64,000 bases of DNA from Chryseobacterium limigenitum (GCF_900114875.1 NZ_FPKW01000020.1:1-64000); one strand, 5' to 3'; positions 42,608 through 51,697 are shown, counted from the stretch's first letter. Notes: generated by a model not told the origin, from the sequence alone. Translations and numbers: made by a program.

Positions 42608-43513
42608 ATGAAAGTTACATTTGAACGAGTGATCCCCGATGAAAAGAGCTCTTTTCGCACAATCCATAACAACTCCCCTATTTCGGAATTTAAATGGGAA
42701 TACCATTACCATCCCGAAATTGAACTCGTGTGCGTGATTTCGGGGAACGGAACACGCCACGTTGGTTACCACAAAAGCAATTATACGAACGGCGATCTAG
42801 TATTAATTGGTTCTAATATTCCACACTCCGGATTTGGATTGAACTCTATTGATCCGCATGAAGAAATTGTTTTACAGTTCAAGGAAGATATTTTGCAGTT
42901 TCCACAACAGGAAGTTGAAGCAAGATCTATTAAAAACCTTTTGGAGCTTTCAAAATATGGGATACAATTTCATACTAAGGTCAAAAAAGCGATGCTTCCA
43001 AGGTTAAAATTAATGCTGGAATCTGAAGGTTACAAAAGATATTTATTGTTGCTTGAAATTCTTTTCGAGCTTTCAAAATGTTCGGATTATGAGCTTTTAA
43101 ATAAGGAAATCATGCCTTACACGATTATTTCAAGAAATAAAACCCGTTTGGAAAATATTTTCACCTTTGTTGAACACAATTATGACAAAGAAATTAATAT
43201 TGAAGATGTTGCAAAACTAGCCAATCTCACCCTTCCCGCTTTCTGTAATTTTTTCAAAAAAGCCACACAGATTACGTTTACAGAATTTGTAAACAGATAT
43301 CGTATCAATAAGGCTTGCTTGCTGATGGCACAGGATAAAAGTATCTCAGAATGTAGTTACAGTTGCGGCTTTAATAATGTGACTTATTTTAATAGAATGT
43401 TTAAAAAGTACACCCAAAAAACGCCTTCTGAGTTTATTAAAAATTATTCTCCTAGTAAAGTAAATGTAGATTTGAAGGTTGAAAATGAAGTTAAAATCAA
43501 GGCTAGTTTTTAA
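42608..43513 (+). CDS. AraC family transcriptional regulator
   Basis: A 301-residue regulator with an N-terminal cupin-like sensor (WEYHYHPEIELVCVISGNGT, RHVGYHKSNYTNGDLVLIGS, IPHSGFG) and a C-terminal AraC DNA-binding domain with two helix-turn-helix units (INIEDVAKLANLTLPAFCNF, FKKATQITFTEFVNRYRINK, SYSCGFNNVTYFNRMFKKYT, PSEFIK). It diverges from the MFS-treF-TonB operon across a 122-bp gap and is the natural candidate for its sugar-responsive control. Confidence 0.92.
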   Translation: MKVTFERVIPDEKSSFRTIHNNSPISEFKWEYHYHPEIELVCVISGNGTRHVGYHKSNYTNGDLVLIGSNIPHSGFGLNSIDPHEEIVLQFKEDILQFPQQEVEARSIKNLLELSKYGIQFHTKVKKAMLPRLKLMLESEGYKRYLLLLEILFELSKCSDYELLNKEIMPYTIISRNKTRLENIFTFVEHNYDKEINIEDVAKLANLTLPAFCNFFKKATQITFTEFVNRYRINKACLLMAQDKSISECSYSCGFNNVTYFNRMFKKYTQKTPSEFIKNYSPSKVNVDLKVENEVKIKASF

Positions 43514-43522
43514 AGCTAAAAT

Positions 43523-43555
43523 TGTGGATAACTCTGTGGATAACCGTGTTGATAA
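43523..43555 (+). promoter_or_regulatory. Cluster of three DnaA-box-like 9-mers at 12-bp spacing
   Basis: TGTGGATAA (the complement of the consensus TTATCCACA) occurs at 43523-43531 and 43535-43543, and TGTTGATAA (one change) at 43547-43555. Start positions are exactly 12 bp apart. The following ~110 bp (43556-43665) are extremely AT-rich and gene-free. The cluster lies between convergent genes. It could be a replication origin part or a DnaA-titration site; no dnaA gene is in the window. Confidence 0.55.
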
Positions 43556-43667
43556 CTTTTACAGCTAATAACTCGAACATATTAAATCCAACATAAAAGC
43601 CATAATTACAATAAATTAGAATAATATTTTCGTAAAATATAATTTGTGAACAATATTAATTAAAAAA

Positions 43668-43687
43668 GCTGCTCAAAAAGAACAGCT
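43668..43687 (-). terminator. Terminator of the thioredoxin-like gene
   Basis: agctgctc and gaacagct pair around an A-rich loop with one mismatch. On the minus strand a T run follows. Confidence 0.6.
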
Positions 43688-43750
43688 CTTATTTATTATC
43701 ATCAAATTGCAAAGCCATCAACCGACAACCCGCAACCATCAACTTAAAAT

Positions 43751-44305
43751 TTATTTCCATTTAATATTACAACCCATGCTCGGTCTTTGGATATCTTCCT
43801 GAGGTTCGCCTAATAAAAGATTTTCAAAAGCAATAATTAAATCTTCACCCGTCACATCTTTATTATTTCCAGGTCTTGAATCATCCATTTGTCCTCTGTA
43901 AATAAGATCTAATTTTTCATCAAAGAAAAAGAAATCCGGTGTACAAGCCGCTTCGTATGCTTTTGCGATCGCTTGACTTTCGTCATATAAATAAGGAAAA
44001 TCAAAGTTCTTTTCGATTTGGAATTCGATCATTTTCTCTGGAGAATCATCCGGATATTTTTCTACATTATTAGCGTTGATCGCGATGAATTCTATTCCTC
44101 TTTCGTTATAGTCTTCATATAATTCGTTCAATTTATCAATTACGTGAAGAACGAACGGGCAATGGTTGCACATGAAGATCACCAATGTTCCTTTTTCACC
44201 TTTCAAATCATCCAATGACTGAATTTCATTACTTTTTGAAGGGTTCGGAAGCTCAAAAAAAGGAGCTTTTGTACCCAATGCGATCATATTTGAGGGAGTA
44301 TTCAT
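43751..44305 (-). CDS. Thioredoxin-like/AhpC-TSA family protein
   Basis: A 184-residue protein. The ATG at 44305 gives MNTPSNMIALGTKAPFFELP, a standard start; 31 upstream codons of the frame carry no conservation. It has the thioredoxin fold with the redox motif CNHCPFVLHVIDKL (a CxxC pair), then AINANNVEKYPDDSPEKM, YLYDESQAIAKAYEAACTPD with the cis-proline region, and LIYRGQMDDSRPGNN. This subfamily is widespread in Bacteroidota and has an unassigned substrate. It lacks a signal peptide. Confidence 0.88.
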   Translation of the reverse strand: MNTPSNMIALGTKAPFFELPNPSKSNEIQSLDDLKGEKGTLVIFMCNHCPFVLHVIDKLNELYEDYNERGIEFIAINANNVEKYPDDSPEKMIEFQIEKNFDFPYLYDESQAIAKAYEAACTPDFFFFDEKLDLIYRGQMDDSRPGNNKDVTGEDLIIAFENLLLGEPQEDIQRPSMGCNIKWK

Positions 44306-44543
44306 ATCTTTTTTAGGCACAAAGATAAATATTTCTTTTATTATATAGGTAAGGAAGCTTGAAGCGGGAAGAAAGAAGTTATATAAATTCAAAAACAATG
44401 ATGATATAATCGACCTAGGCTATTTATCCTATTAATTTTTACAATAATTTCAAAATTACCTACTTAAATTCCCATTCCTCCTGCATTCATCTGTTTATAC
44501 AATCACTTTAAAACCATTAGTCAGTCTTAAATAGTAAAATACA

Positions 44544-44589
44544 TTTGGAAGATATACTTAAAAGTTTGTAGTTTTGCTAACACTGTTAG
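44544..44589 (+). promoter_or_regulatory. tetR-like promoter with embedded palindromic operator
   Basis: TTTG at 44544-44547 is 21 bp from TAGTTTTG at 44569-44576, a good match to the Bacteroidota TTG-N17-23-TAnnTTTG promoter. The perfect palindrome CTAACACTGTTAG (44577-44589) begins at the next base, exactly over the expected transcription start, and lies 13 bp before the TetR ATG. This is the layout of an autorepressed promoter. Confidence 0.75.
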
Positions 44590-44602
44590 TAAAATAAAAA
44601 TC

Positions 44603-45199
44603 ATGGGCTTACATGAGCGTCGTCAAAGAGAAAAAGAATCAATACGTGCCAATATTTTGGATGCGGCTTTTTCTTTGGCTAAAACGGAAGGTTGGGCCTC
44701 GCTTTCAATCCGTAAAATCGCAGACGCTATAGAATACAGTGCGCCAGTAGTTTACGATTACTTTGAAAACAAGGAAGCTATTCTGTATGAAATTTCACTG
44801 AACGGTTTTCATTGTCTGCACATAGAATTATTAAAGGCTCAAAAGAAGCATGATACTCCAGAAGAGCAGATTACAGCTATTGTTGATGCTTATTGGAAGT
44901 TCGCATTTAAAAACAAGGAATATTACCAGCTAATGTTTGGTCTGGGAATGCAATGCAGCGGAAAAGGTTTGATGAAAGAAGAATTTTCTTCATTTCAGGA
45001 CATGATCTACGATTGTACTTATGAGATTATTAAGAAAAAAGGCTCAAATCCTGATAATGCTTGTCACTCCTCTCATGCTTTATTTTCAGCAGTGCATGGC
45101 TTAATTTCTATTATGATGATGCGTAACGATGATATCCCTTCTACAATGAATAAAACAACATTAGACGAAACGGTTGCGGCTTTTGTTAAATCTTTGTAA
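44603..45199 (+). CDS. TetR/AcrR family repressor of the adjacent RND efflux operon
   Basis: A 198-residue regulator. The N-terminal TetR DNA-binding domain is clear (ANILDAAFSLAKTEGWASLS, IRKIADAIEYSAPVVYDYFE, NKEAILYEI). The C-terminal ligand domain is WHG-type (VDAYWKFAFKNKEYYQLMFG, HALFSAVHGLISIM). It is followed by an intergenic region with three more copies of its operator palindrome and then the RND pump genes, so it probably represses itself and the pump until an inducer binds. Confidence 0.92.
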   Translation: MGLHERRQREKESIRANILDAAFSLAKTEGWASLSIRKIADAIEYSAPVVYDYFENKEAILYEISLNGFHCLHIELLKAQKKHDTPEEQITAIVDAYWKFAFKNKEYYQLMFGLGMQCSGKGLMKEEFSSFQDMIYDCTYEIIKKKGSNPDNACHSSHALFSAVHGLISIMMMRNDDIPSTMNKTTLDETVAAFVKSL

Positions 45200-45218
45200 A
45201 TTTTTTTTGAACCAAAAA

Positions 45219-45231
45219 TTAACAGCGTTAG
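45219..45231 (+). promoter_or_regulatory. Operator copy 2 (TTAACAGCGTTAG)
   Basis: One of three palindromes in the gap between the TetR gene and the efflux operon. It differs from the tetR operator at its first base and the centre. It is followed by ggaaaagtaac, also conserved near-identically after copies 3 and 4. Confidence 0.65.
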
Positions 45232-45346
45232 GAAAAGTAACACGGAATAATTAACATTATTCAAATTTTTTAAAATTAAAAAGAAAAAACTTTAAAATGA
45301 AGACTAAATTCATAGCATTACTTTATGTAATTTTCTTTCCTTACCA

Positions 45347-45359
45347 TTAACACTGTTAG
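45347..45359 (+). promoter_or_regulatory. Operator copy 3 (TTAACACTGTTAG)
   Basis: Matches the tetR operator at 12 of 13 positions, 128 bp downstream of copy 2. It overlaps the end of a tiny frame (ATG at 45298, 17 codons) that resembles a duplicated gene start and is not expected to be a functional gene. Confidence 0.7.
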
Positions 45360-45477
45360 GAAAAATAACACTACACACATTATTTATACATTTAAAATCA
45401 ACATTAATAAAATTGTAATCATGTAAACAATAATCTAATCAATATTACGAATTCTGTAATTTTTTTTGAACCAATCA

Positions 45478-45490
45478 TTAACACTGTTAG
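45478..45490 (+). promoter_or_regulatory. Operator copy 4 (TTAACACTGTTAG)
   Basis: Identical to copy 3, 131 bp further on and 72 bp before the adaptor start codon. The upstream ttttttttgaacca is shared with copy 2, showing that whole ~130-bp promoter-operator blocks were duplicated. Confidence 0.7.
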
Positions 45491-45561
45491 AAAAAATAAC
45501 GGAATTTAAATTAAAAACAATACTACTTAATCTAACACTTCATTAAAAATTTAAACTTAAA

Positions 45562-46722
45562 ATGAAAACACTTGCAAAAACAAGGATTATCATACTAATT
45601 TCAAGTATTATCCTTTTACAGAATTGCACCAAGGCAGCCGAAGGATCAAACGCTGCTCCACCTGCACCAGAATTGCCAGTTTATACCGTAATCACATCTC
45701 CTGCAACAGTTTATCAGGAATTCCCGACAGCTTTAGAAGGGAAAAATAATGTAGAGATCAGATCTCAGGTTGACGGATATTTAGATAGAATTTATGTAGA
45801 GGAAGGGGCTTATGTAAAAGCCGGACAACCTTTATTTAAAATAGATTCAAGAGCTTATGGTGAGCAAATGAATATGGCACAAGCCAATTTACAAGTTGCC
45901 AACGCAAACATTCAGAAAGCTAAAGTTGAGGTTGACAGACTTCAGCCGTTGGTAGCTGCAAAAGTAGTTTCTGATGTACAGATGAAAACTGCAAAAGCAA
46001 ATTATGCAGCAGCAGTAGCCGCAGCAGCTCAGGCAAAAGCTTCTGTGGGCGGAGCCAGAATCAATGTAGGATTTACTACGATCACAGCACCAGTTAGCGG
46101 TTATATCGGAAGAATTCCTTACAAAAAAGGAAGCTTAATTTCAAGAACAGACCCAAGTCCACTGACTTTGTTATCTGACATCAGCGAGATTTACGCCTAT
46201 TTCTCTTTAAGCGAACTGGATTTTATTGCTTTTCAAAATAAATATCCCGGAGCAACTTTAAACGAGAAACTGAAAAATATGCCAATGGTAGACTTGGTGA
46301 TTGCAGACAACAGCACGTATCCTGAAAAAGGTAAAATGAGCATTGTCGACGGACAGTTTGACAAAAGTACAGGAGCAATCAGCGTTCGCGCCGTGTTCCC
46401 GAATGCAAACGGAACGTTGAGAACAGGAAATACCGGTAGAGTTCGTATGCCTCAGTTATTCACAAGTACGCTTGTTATTCCTCAGGAAGCAACTTTTGAA
46501 ATCCAGGACAAAACCTACGTTTATGTAGTTGGAAAGGATAAAAAAGTAACCGGAAAACCTGTAAAAATCTCTGGAAAAACAGAAAGCTATTACTTCATTT
46601 CAGAAGGTCTTGCTGTGGGAGATAAAATCGTATTTACAGGAATCGGAGCATTGAAAGACGGTGTTGCCATTAAGCCAAAAGTTATTTCTTCTGATAGCCT
46701 TTTGAGAGCAAAACCTTTGTAA
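45562..46722 (+). CDS. RND efflux periplasmic adaptor (AcrA/MexA-like), lipoprotein
   Basis: A 386-residue membrane fusion protein. The signal peptide ends at a lipobox-like ILLQNCTKAAEG (Cys22). The biotinyl-lipoyl-like domain shows NNVEIRSQVDGYLDRIYVEE and GAYVKAGQPLFKID. An alpha-helical hairpin (AQANLQVANANIQKAKVEVD) and TTITAPVSGYIGRIPYKKGS follow, then the beta-barrel and membrane-proximal domains. It links the inner-membrane pump to the outer-membrane channel encoded downstream. It is preceded by the TetR operator array. Confidence 0.93.
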   Translation: MKTLAKTRIIILISSIILLQNCTKAAEGSNAAPPAPELPVYTVITSPATVYQEFPTALEGKNNVEIRSQVDGYLDRIYVEEGAYVKAGQPLFKIDSRAYGEQMNMAQANLQVANANIQKAKVEVDRLQPLVAAKVVSDVQMKTAKANYAAAVAAAAQAKASVGGARINVGFTTITAPVSGYIGRIPYKKGSLISRTDPSPLTLLSDISEIYAYFSLSELDFIAFQNKYPGATLNEKLKNMPMVDLVIADNSTYPEKGKMSIVDGQFDKSTGAISVRAVFPNANGTLRTGNTGRVRMPQLFTSTLVIPQEATFEIQDKTYVYVVGKDKKVTGKPVKISGKTESYYFISEGLAVGDKIVFTGIGALKDGVAIKPKVISSDSLLRAKPL

Positions 46723-46767
46723 AAAATCCTTTTCAAAAAACAGAAGACTTAAAAAAATAAACTTCTT

Positions 46768-49700
46768 ATGTTAAAACAATTTATAGAAAGACCGGTACTT
46801 TCAACGGTCATCTCCATCATACTCTTACTCTTGGGAGCGATGTCGGTTTTTAACCTTCCGGTGACCTTATTTCCGGATATTGCACCTCCAAGTGTTCAGG
46901 TGACGGCATTTTATCCGGGAGCGAATGCAGAAGTTGTTGCCCGTTCGGTAGCGGTTCCTATTGAAGAAGCGGTGAACGGAGTGGAGAACATGACGTACAT
47001 GACCTCCAACTCAAGTAACGACGGATCAATGACCTTGAGCGTATTTTTTAAACAAGGTTCTGACCCTGATAACGCTGCGGTAAACGTTCAAAACCGTGTA
47101 TCAAAAGCGATGAGCCAGCTTCCGCAAGAAGTTGTACAGGCGGGAATCTCAACGCAGAAAGTTCAGAACAGTATGATCATGTTCATGGGACTTTCAAGTG
47201 ATGATCCAAAGCAATATGATGAACTTTTCTTACAGAATTACCTTAAAATTAATGTAATTCCACAAATTCAGCGTATTCCGGGGGTTGCTCAGGCTCAGGT
47301 TTTCGGAACGAGAGATTATTCAATGAGAATTTGGTTAAAACCAGACAGATTAGCAGCTAATGGTCTTTCTCCACAGGAAGTTTTAGCGGCTATCAAAGAT
47401 CACAACCTTGAAGCTGCTCCGGGACGTCTTGGACAGGGAAGTAAAGAAACTTACGAATATATTTTAAAGTATAAAGGTAAATTAAACAAAAACGAAGACT
47501 ACGAAAACATTGCCATTAAAGCCAATAATGACGGTTCATTTTTAAGATTGAAAGATCTGGCGAGAGTAGAATTCGGTTCATATACTTACACAGCCGCGAA
47601 CAGAGTTGACGGAAAACCGGTTGCAGGTTTCGCCATTTTACAAACTGCAGGTTCAAACGCCAACGAAATTTTAACTGAAATTGAAAAACAGGTTGATCAG
47701 TTCTCAACAACGCTTCCAAAAGGAGTAAAACCGATCATCATGTACAACTCTAAAGATTTCTTGGATGCGTCTATTCATCAGGTTGTAGAGACTTTAGTGA
47801 TTGCATTTATCCTGGTATTTATTGTAGTGTATATTTTCCTTCAGGATTTTAGATCTACATTAATTCCTGCAATTGCGGTTCCGGTTGCGATTATCGGTAC
47901 GTTCTTCTTCCTTCAATTATTTGGTTTCAGTATTAATATGTTGACATTGTTCGCATTGGTACTCGCCATTGGTATTGTGGTGGATGATGCAATTGTCGTC
48001 GTTGAAGCCGTCCATTCCAAAATGGAACAGACAGGAATGCCTGTTGAACAAGCAACGACGAATTCCATGAGTGAAATTTCCGGTGCCATTATTTCGATTA
48101 CATTGGTGATGTGTGCGGTATTTATTCCGGTTGGCTTCATGCAGGGGCCTGCGGGAGTTTTCTACAGACAGTTTGCCTTTACTTTGGTAATTGCGATTAT
48201 GATTTCAGCGGTTAATGCATTAACATTAAGTCCGGCTTTATGTGCATTATTATTAAATGATCCTCAGGGAGAACATGGCGAACACGGTCATAGAAAAGGT
48301 TTTGGAGCTAAATTTTTCAATGCATTTAATGCAAGCTTCAACAAAATGACCAGAAAATATATTTACAGCCTTAAATTTTTAATTAAAAACAAATGGGTAG
48401 CCGTTTCAGGTTTAGCGCTTATTATTGCTGCCAGTATTTTCTTAATTAATAAAGCTCCGACAGGATTTATTCCTACCGAAGATCAAGGTTTCGTGTTGTA
48501 TGCAGTGAATACACCTCCGGGAAGTTCATTAGAAAGAACGCACAGAGCAACTGAACAAATCGATAAGATTGTAAATGGTGAAAAAGCCACCAACCACCTT
48601 TGGGTAGCTGATGGAATGAACTTCATCAGTAACGCCAACGCTTCTCCTTATTCTGCAGGTTTTATTAAATTGAAAGATTATGACAAACGTGGCGATATGA
48701 AAGATCCAGATCAAATTGCCGCAGCATTGACCGGAAAAGTTGCCCAAGTGAAAGATGCCAACGCATTCTTCTTCAACTTCCCTACGGTACAAGGTTTTGG
48801 TAACGTTTCAGGGTTTGAATTTATGCTTCAGGATAAAACCAACGGTTCTTTCGAGCAATTGGGGACTACCACTCAGGCGTTTATCGGAGAATTAATGAAA
48901 CGTCCGGAAATTGCATTTGCCTTTACAACGTATGCAGCCGGAAATCCGCAATATACAATTGATGTTAATGCTGATAAAGCCAATCAATTGGGAGTTTCTA
49001 TAACAGAATTGATGCAGACAATGCAAATTTATTACGGAAGTAGCTTCGTTTCAGATTTCAACAGATTCGGGAAATACTACAGAGTAATGGCTCAGGCAGA
49101 TGTTCCTTATCGTACGGATGCGAATTCTCTGGAAGGAATTTATGTTAAAAATAATACGGGCGAAATGGTTCCTGTAAAGACTTTAGTGACTTTAAAAAGA
49201 ACCTTCGGACCTGAAACTGTAACAAGAAACAACTTATTCAACGCTGTTACCATTAACGGAACTCCAAAACCTGGTTACAGTACCGGAGATGCGATTAAAG
49301 CGGTAGAAGAAGTTGCCAAACAATCACTTCCACGAGGTTACGGTTACGAATGGACAGGTATTACCCGTGAAGAGATTAAAACTGGTGGACAAACAGCGTT
49401 TGTTTTCATGTTAAGTATTTTATTTGTATACTTCTTATTGGCAGCTCAGTATGAAAGTTACATTCTTCCGTTTGCGGTTATTTTGACGGTTCCTACAGGG
49501 ATTTTCGGAGTATTTGCTTTCACAGGATTAGCCGGAATTGATAATAACATTTACGTTCAGGTTGGATTAATCATGCTCGTCGGATTATTAGCCAAAAATG
49601 CGATTCTGATTGTAGAATTTGCCGTACAAAGAAGAAAAGCAGGAAAATCATTAATTGAATCTGCTCTTCAGGCTTCAAGATTACGTCTAAGACCAATTTT

Positions 49701-49950
49701 GATGACCTCATTTGCCTTCATCATCGGTATGCTTCCATTGGTTTGGACGCAGGGTGCGGCGGCAAAAGGTAACCACTCTATCGGTATCAGTACAGTTGGC
49801 GGGATGTTTACAGGAGTGGTATTCGGGATTTTCATCATTCCGGTGATGTATGTGATCTTCCAATATTTACATGAAAAAATGCCAAGCAGAAAACAAAAAA
49901 GACTGTTAAAACAAAAACAACAGGAAGAACTTTTAGCAACTGCTGATTAA
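46768..49950 (+). CDS. RND multidrug efflux pump, HAE1 family (AcrB/MexB-like)
   Basis: A 1060-residue inner-membrane proton-driven exporter. The N-terminus MLKQFIERPVLSTVISIILL, the first porter domain PDIAPPSVQVTAFYPGANAE, and the proton-relay Asp pair in GIVVDDAIVVVEAVHSKMEQ are typical of HAE1 pumps. NLPTGFIPTEDQG-like text is present as APTGFIPTEDQGFVLYAVNT. The C-terminal half repeats the fold, ending with GLLAKNAILIVEFAVQRR. Length is normal. It forms the pump of the adaptor-pump-channel operon. Confidence 0.95.
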   Translation: MLKQFIERPVLSTVISIILLLLGAMSVFNLPVTLFPDIAPPSVQVTAFYPGANAEVVARSVAVPIEEAVNGVENMTYMTSNSSNDGSMTLSVFFKQGSDPDNAAVNVQNRVSKAMSQLPQEVVQAGISTQKVQNSMIMFMGLSSDDPKQYDELFLQNYLKINVIPQIQRIPGVAQAQVFGTRDYSMRIWLKPDRLAANGLSPQEVLAAIKDHNLEAAPGRLGQGSKETYEYILKYKGKLNKNEDYENIAIKANNDGSFLRLKDLARVEFGSYTYTAANRVDGKPVAGFAILQTAGSNANEILTEIEKQVDQFSTTLPKGVKPIIMYNSKDFLDASIHQVVETLVIAFILVFIVVYIFLQDFRSTLIPAIAVPVAIIGTFFFLQLFGFSINMLTLFALVLAIGIVVDDAIVVVEAVHSKMEQTGMPVEQATTNSMSEISGAIISITLVMCAVFIPVGFMQGPAGVFYRQFAFTLVIAIMISAVNALTLSPALCALLLNDPQGEHGEHGHRKGFGAKFFNAFNASFNKMTRKYIYSLKFLIKNKWVAVSGLALIIAASIFLINKAPTGFIPTEDQGFVLYAVNTPPGSSLERTHRATEQIDKIVNGEKATNHLWVADGMNFISNANASPYSAGFIKLKDYDKRGDMKDPDQIAAALTGKVAQVKDANAFFFNFPTVQGFGNVSGFEFMLQDKTNGSFEQLGTTTQAFIGELMKRPEIAFAFTTYAAGNPQYTIDVNADKANQLGVSITELMQTMQIYYGSSFVSDFNRFGKYYRVMAQADVPYRTDANSLEGIYVKNNTGEMVPVKTLVTLKRTFGPETVTRNNLFNAVTINGTPKPGYSTGDAIKAVEEVAKQSLPRGYGYEWTGITREEIKTGGQTAFVFMLSILFVYFLLAAQYESYILPFAVILTVPTGIFGVFAFTGLAGIDNNIYVQVGLIMLVGLLAKNAILIVEFAVQRRKAGKSLIESALQASRLRLRPILMTSFAFIIGMLPLVWTQGAAAKGNHSIGISTVGGMFTGVVFGIFIIPVMYVIFQYLHEKMPSRKQKRLLKQKQQEELLATAD

Positions 49951-49962
49951 TAAAAAATGAAT

Positions 49963-50091
49963 TACAAACTTTGAGAGATTTAAATTAACAAAAATAGAGC
50001 AGCAACTATTCAAACTACCATCATAAAAGCAAAGTATTTTCTCCTACTAAAGACATCTTTGTTTTAAAATAAAAACTCTCAAAGTTTTGTA
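49963..50091. repeat. Inverted repeat between the pump and channel genes
   Basis: tacaaactttgagag (49963-49977) pairs with ctctcaaagttttgta (50076-50091) with one extra base, enclosing about 98 bp of AT-rich DNA. The 248-bp gap holds no supportable gene. Confidence 0.55.
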
Positions 50092-50198
50092 TTCAATTAA
50101 AAGTTTAAAAATTATGAAATCGCCATCACTTGGAAACGAAAATTTCAATAAAATCCAGCGATTACATGTAACCTTTTAATAAAAATAAATATCTCCAT

Positions 50199-51611
50199 AT
50201 GAAAAGAATAAAGAATATTTTTCTCACATTTATATTGGCTATAGGCTCGGTTTCATGTGTCTCCAAATTGGCATATGCAGAACCGGAGCTTGAGCTTCCA
50301 GAGAAATTCCAATACACGGCAACGGCTGATACAGCGAGCGTGGCAAATCTGGAATGGAAACAATTTTTCAGCGACCCTATTTTACAGGGTTTAATTGAAA
50401 AAGGAATTACCCATAATTATGATCTTCAGATTGCTTTAAAACAAGTCGCTTCTTCACAGGAAAAACTAAAACAGGCAAAATATCTTCAGTATCCGGATGT
50501 TGGTTTTGCGGTTTCGGGACAAATTTCGAAGCCTTCAAAAAACAGCATGAACGGGCAGAGTCTTAATTTATTTTTAGGTCAAAGCCATGTTGAAGATTAC
50601 AATGCAGCCTTCAATCTTTCTTGGGAAGCTGATATTTGGGGCAAAATTAAAAATCAACAAGAGGTTTCAAGAATGCAGTATCTGCAAACTTACGAAGCTA
50701 CAAAAGCAATTCAAACGCAGGTTGTTGCAGCAATTGCTCAAGGATATTATAATTTATTGATGCTTGATAAACAATTACAAATTGCAAAATCAAACTTAGA
50801 TTTAAGCACAAATACCCTTTCTCTTACAGAAAAATTATGGCAAAGTGGCGATACAACTTCATTGGGGGTTCAGCAGGCTACTGCTCAAAAGCAATCGACA
50901 GAACTTTTGATCACTCAACTGGAGCAAAATATTGCCATTCAGGAAAATGCATTGAGTATTTTGGTGGGTGAAAATCCAAATAAAGTGAACAGAACGATTG
51001 AAATGTCAGACACTTCTTTACCTCAAAACATTTCTACAGGACTTCCTGCAGCGATGGTAAGCCGTCGTCCGGACGTTCGTCAGCAGGAATTGGTATTGTT
51101 GGAATCCAATTCAATGGTAGGAATTGCTCAGGCAAATATGTATCCGGCATTGAAAATCACAGCTAACGGTGGCGTAAATTCATTTAAACTTGATAACTGG
51201 TTTCAGATTCCGGCTTCATTATTCGGATCTGTATTGGGAGGATTAACTCAGCCTATTTTCCAGAAAAGACAATTAAAAACCGATTTAAATGTTGCTGAAA
51301 TTCAGAGAGAGAAAAACGTGTTAGCGTTCCGTCAATCTGTTTTGAATGCAGTAGGTGAAGTTTCTGATGCCTTGGTTTCAAATGAAAGCTTAAAAGTTCA
51401 GGAACAAAAAGCAACCGAACAAGTTGCAACGTTGAAAAACGGAATTAAAAGTGCCGAAATGCTTTACAAAGGCGGAATGGCAAATTACCTGGAAGTAATT
51501 ACAGCTCAGGGAAATTCCTTACAGGCTGAACTGAATCTTGCGTCCGTAAAAAGACAGAGATTAAGCAGTATTGTAGATCTATACCGAGCTCTAGGTGGCG
51601 GTTGGAAGTAG
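50199..51611 (+). CDS. Outer-membrane efflux channel (TolC/OprM/NodT family)
   Basis: A 470-residue outer-membrane factor. A signal peptide with a lipoprotein-like site (FILAIGSVSCVSKLAYAEPE) is followed by W.....DP.L..L-type text (WKQFFSDPILQGLIEKGITH, NYDLQIALKQVASSQEKLKQ) and the long helices of the periplasmic tunnel. VSRRPDVRQQELVLLESNSM and GMANYLEVITAQGNSLQAEL are NodT-family hallmarks. It completes the tripartite efflux system and lies 248 bp behind the pump. Confidence 0.93.
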   Translation: MKRIKNIFLTFILAIGSVSCVSKLAYAEPELELPEKFQYTATADTASVANLEWKQFFSDPILQGLIEKGITHNYDLQIALKQVASSQEKLKQAKYLQYPDVGFAVSGQISKPSKNSMNGQSLNLFLGQSHVEDYNAAFNLSWEADIWGKIKNQQEVSRMQYLQTYEATKAIQTQVVAAIAQGYYNLLMLDKQLQIAKSNLDLSTNTLSLTEKLWQSGDTTSLGVQQATAQKQSTELLITQLEQNIAIQENALSILVGENPNKVNRTIEMSDTSLPQNISTGLPAAMVSRRPDVRQQELVLLESNSMVGIAQANMYPALKITANGGVNSFKLDNWFQIPASLFGSVLGGLTQPIFQKRQLKTDLNVAEIQREKNVLAFRQSVLNAVGEVSDALVSNESLKVQEQKATEQVATLKNGIKSAEMLYKGGMANYLEVITAQGNSLQAELNLASVKRQRLSSIVDLYRALGGGWK

Positions 51612-51633
51612 TCAATTAAATTAATATTGTTTG

Positions 51634-51661
51634 AAGTGCGGTTTTTCGGAATCGCACTTTT
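51634..51661 (+). terminator. Terminator of the efflux operon
   Basis: aagtgcg (51634-51640) pairs with cgcactt (51653-51659), followed by an eight-T run. Confidence 0.8.
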
Positions 51662-51697
51662 TTTGTTTTAATTGAACCGTTTATTTTCCGCTCGCAC

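Noticed and set aside
45219..45490. CRISPR-like array of regularly spaced repeats
   Set aside because: The repeats are 13-bp palindromes about 130 bp apart and also occur at the tetR-like promoter, so they are operators rather than CRISPR repeats; no cas genes are present.
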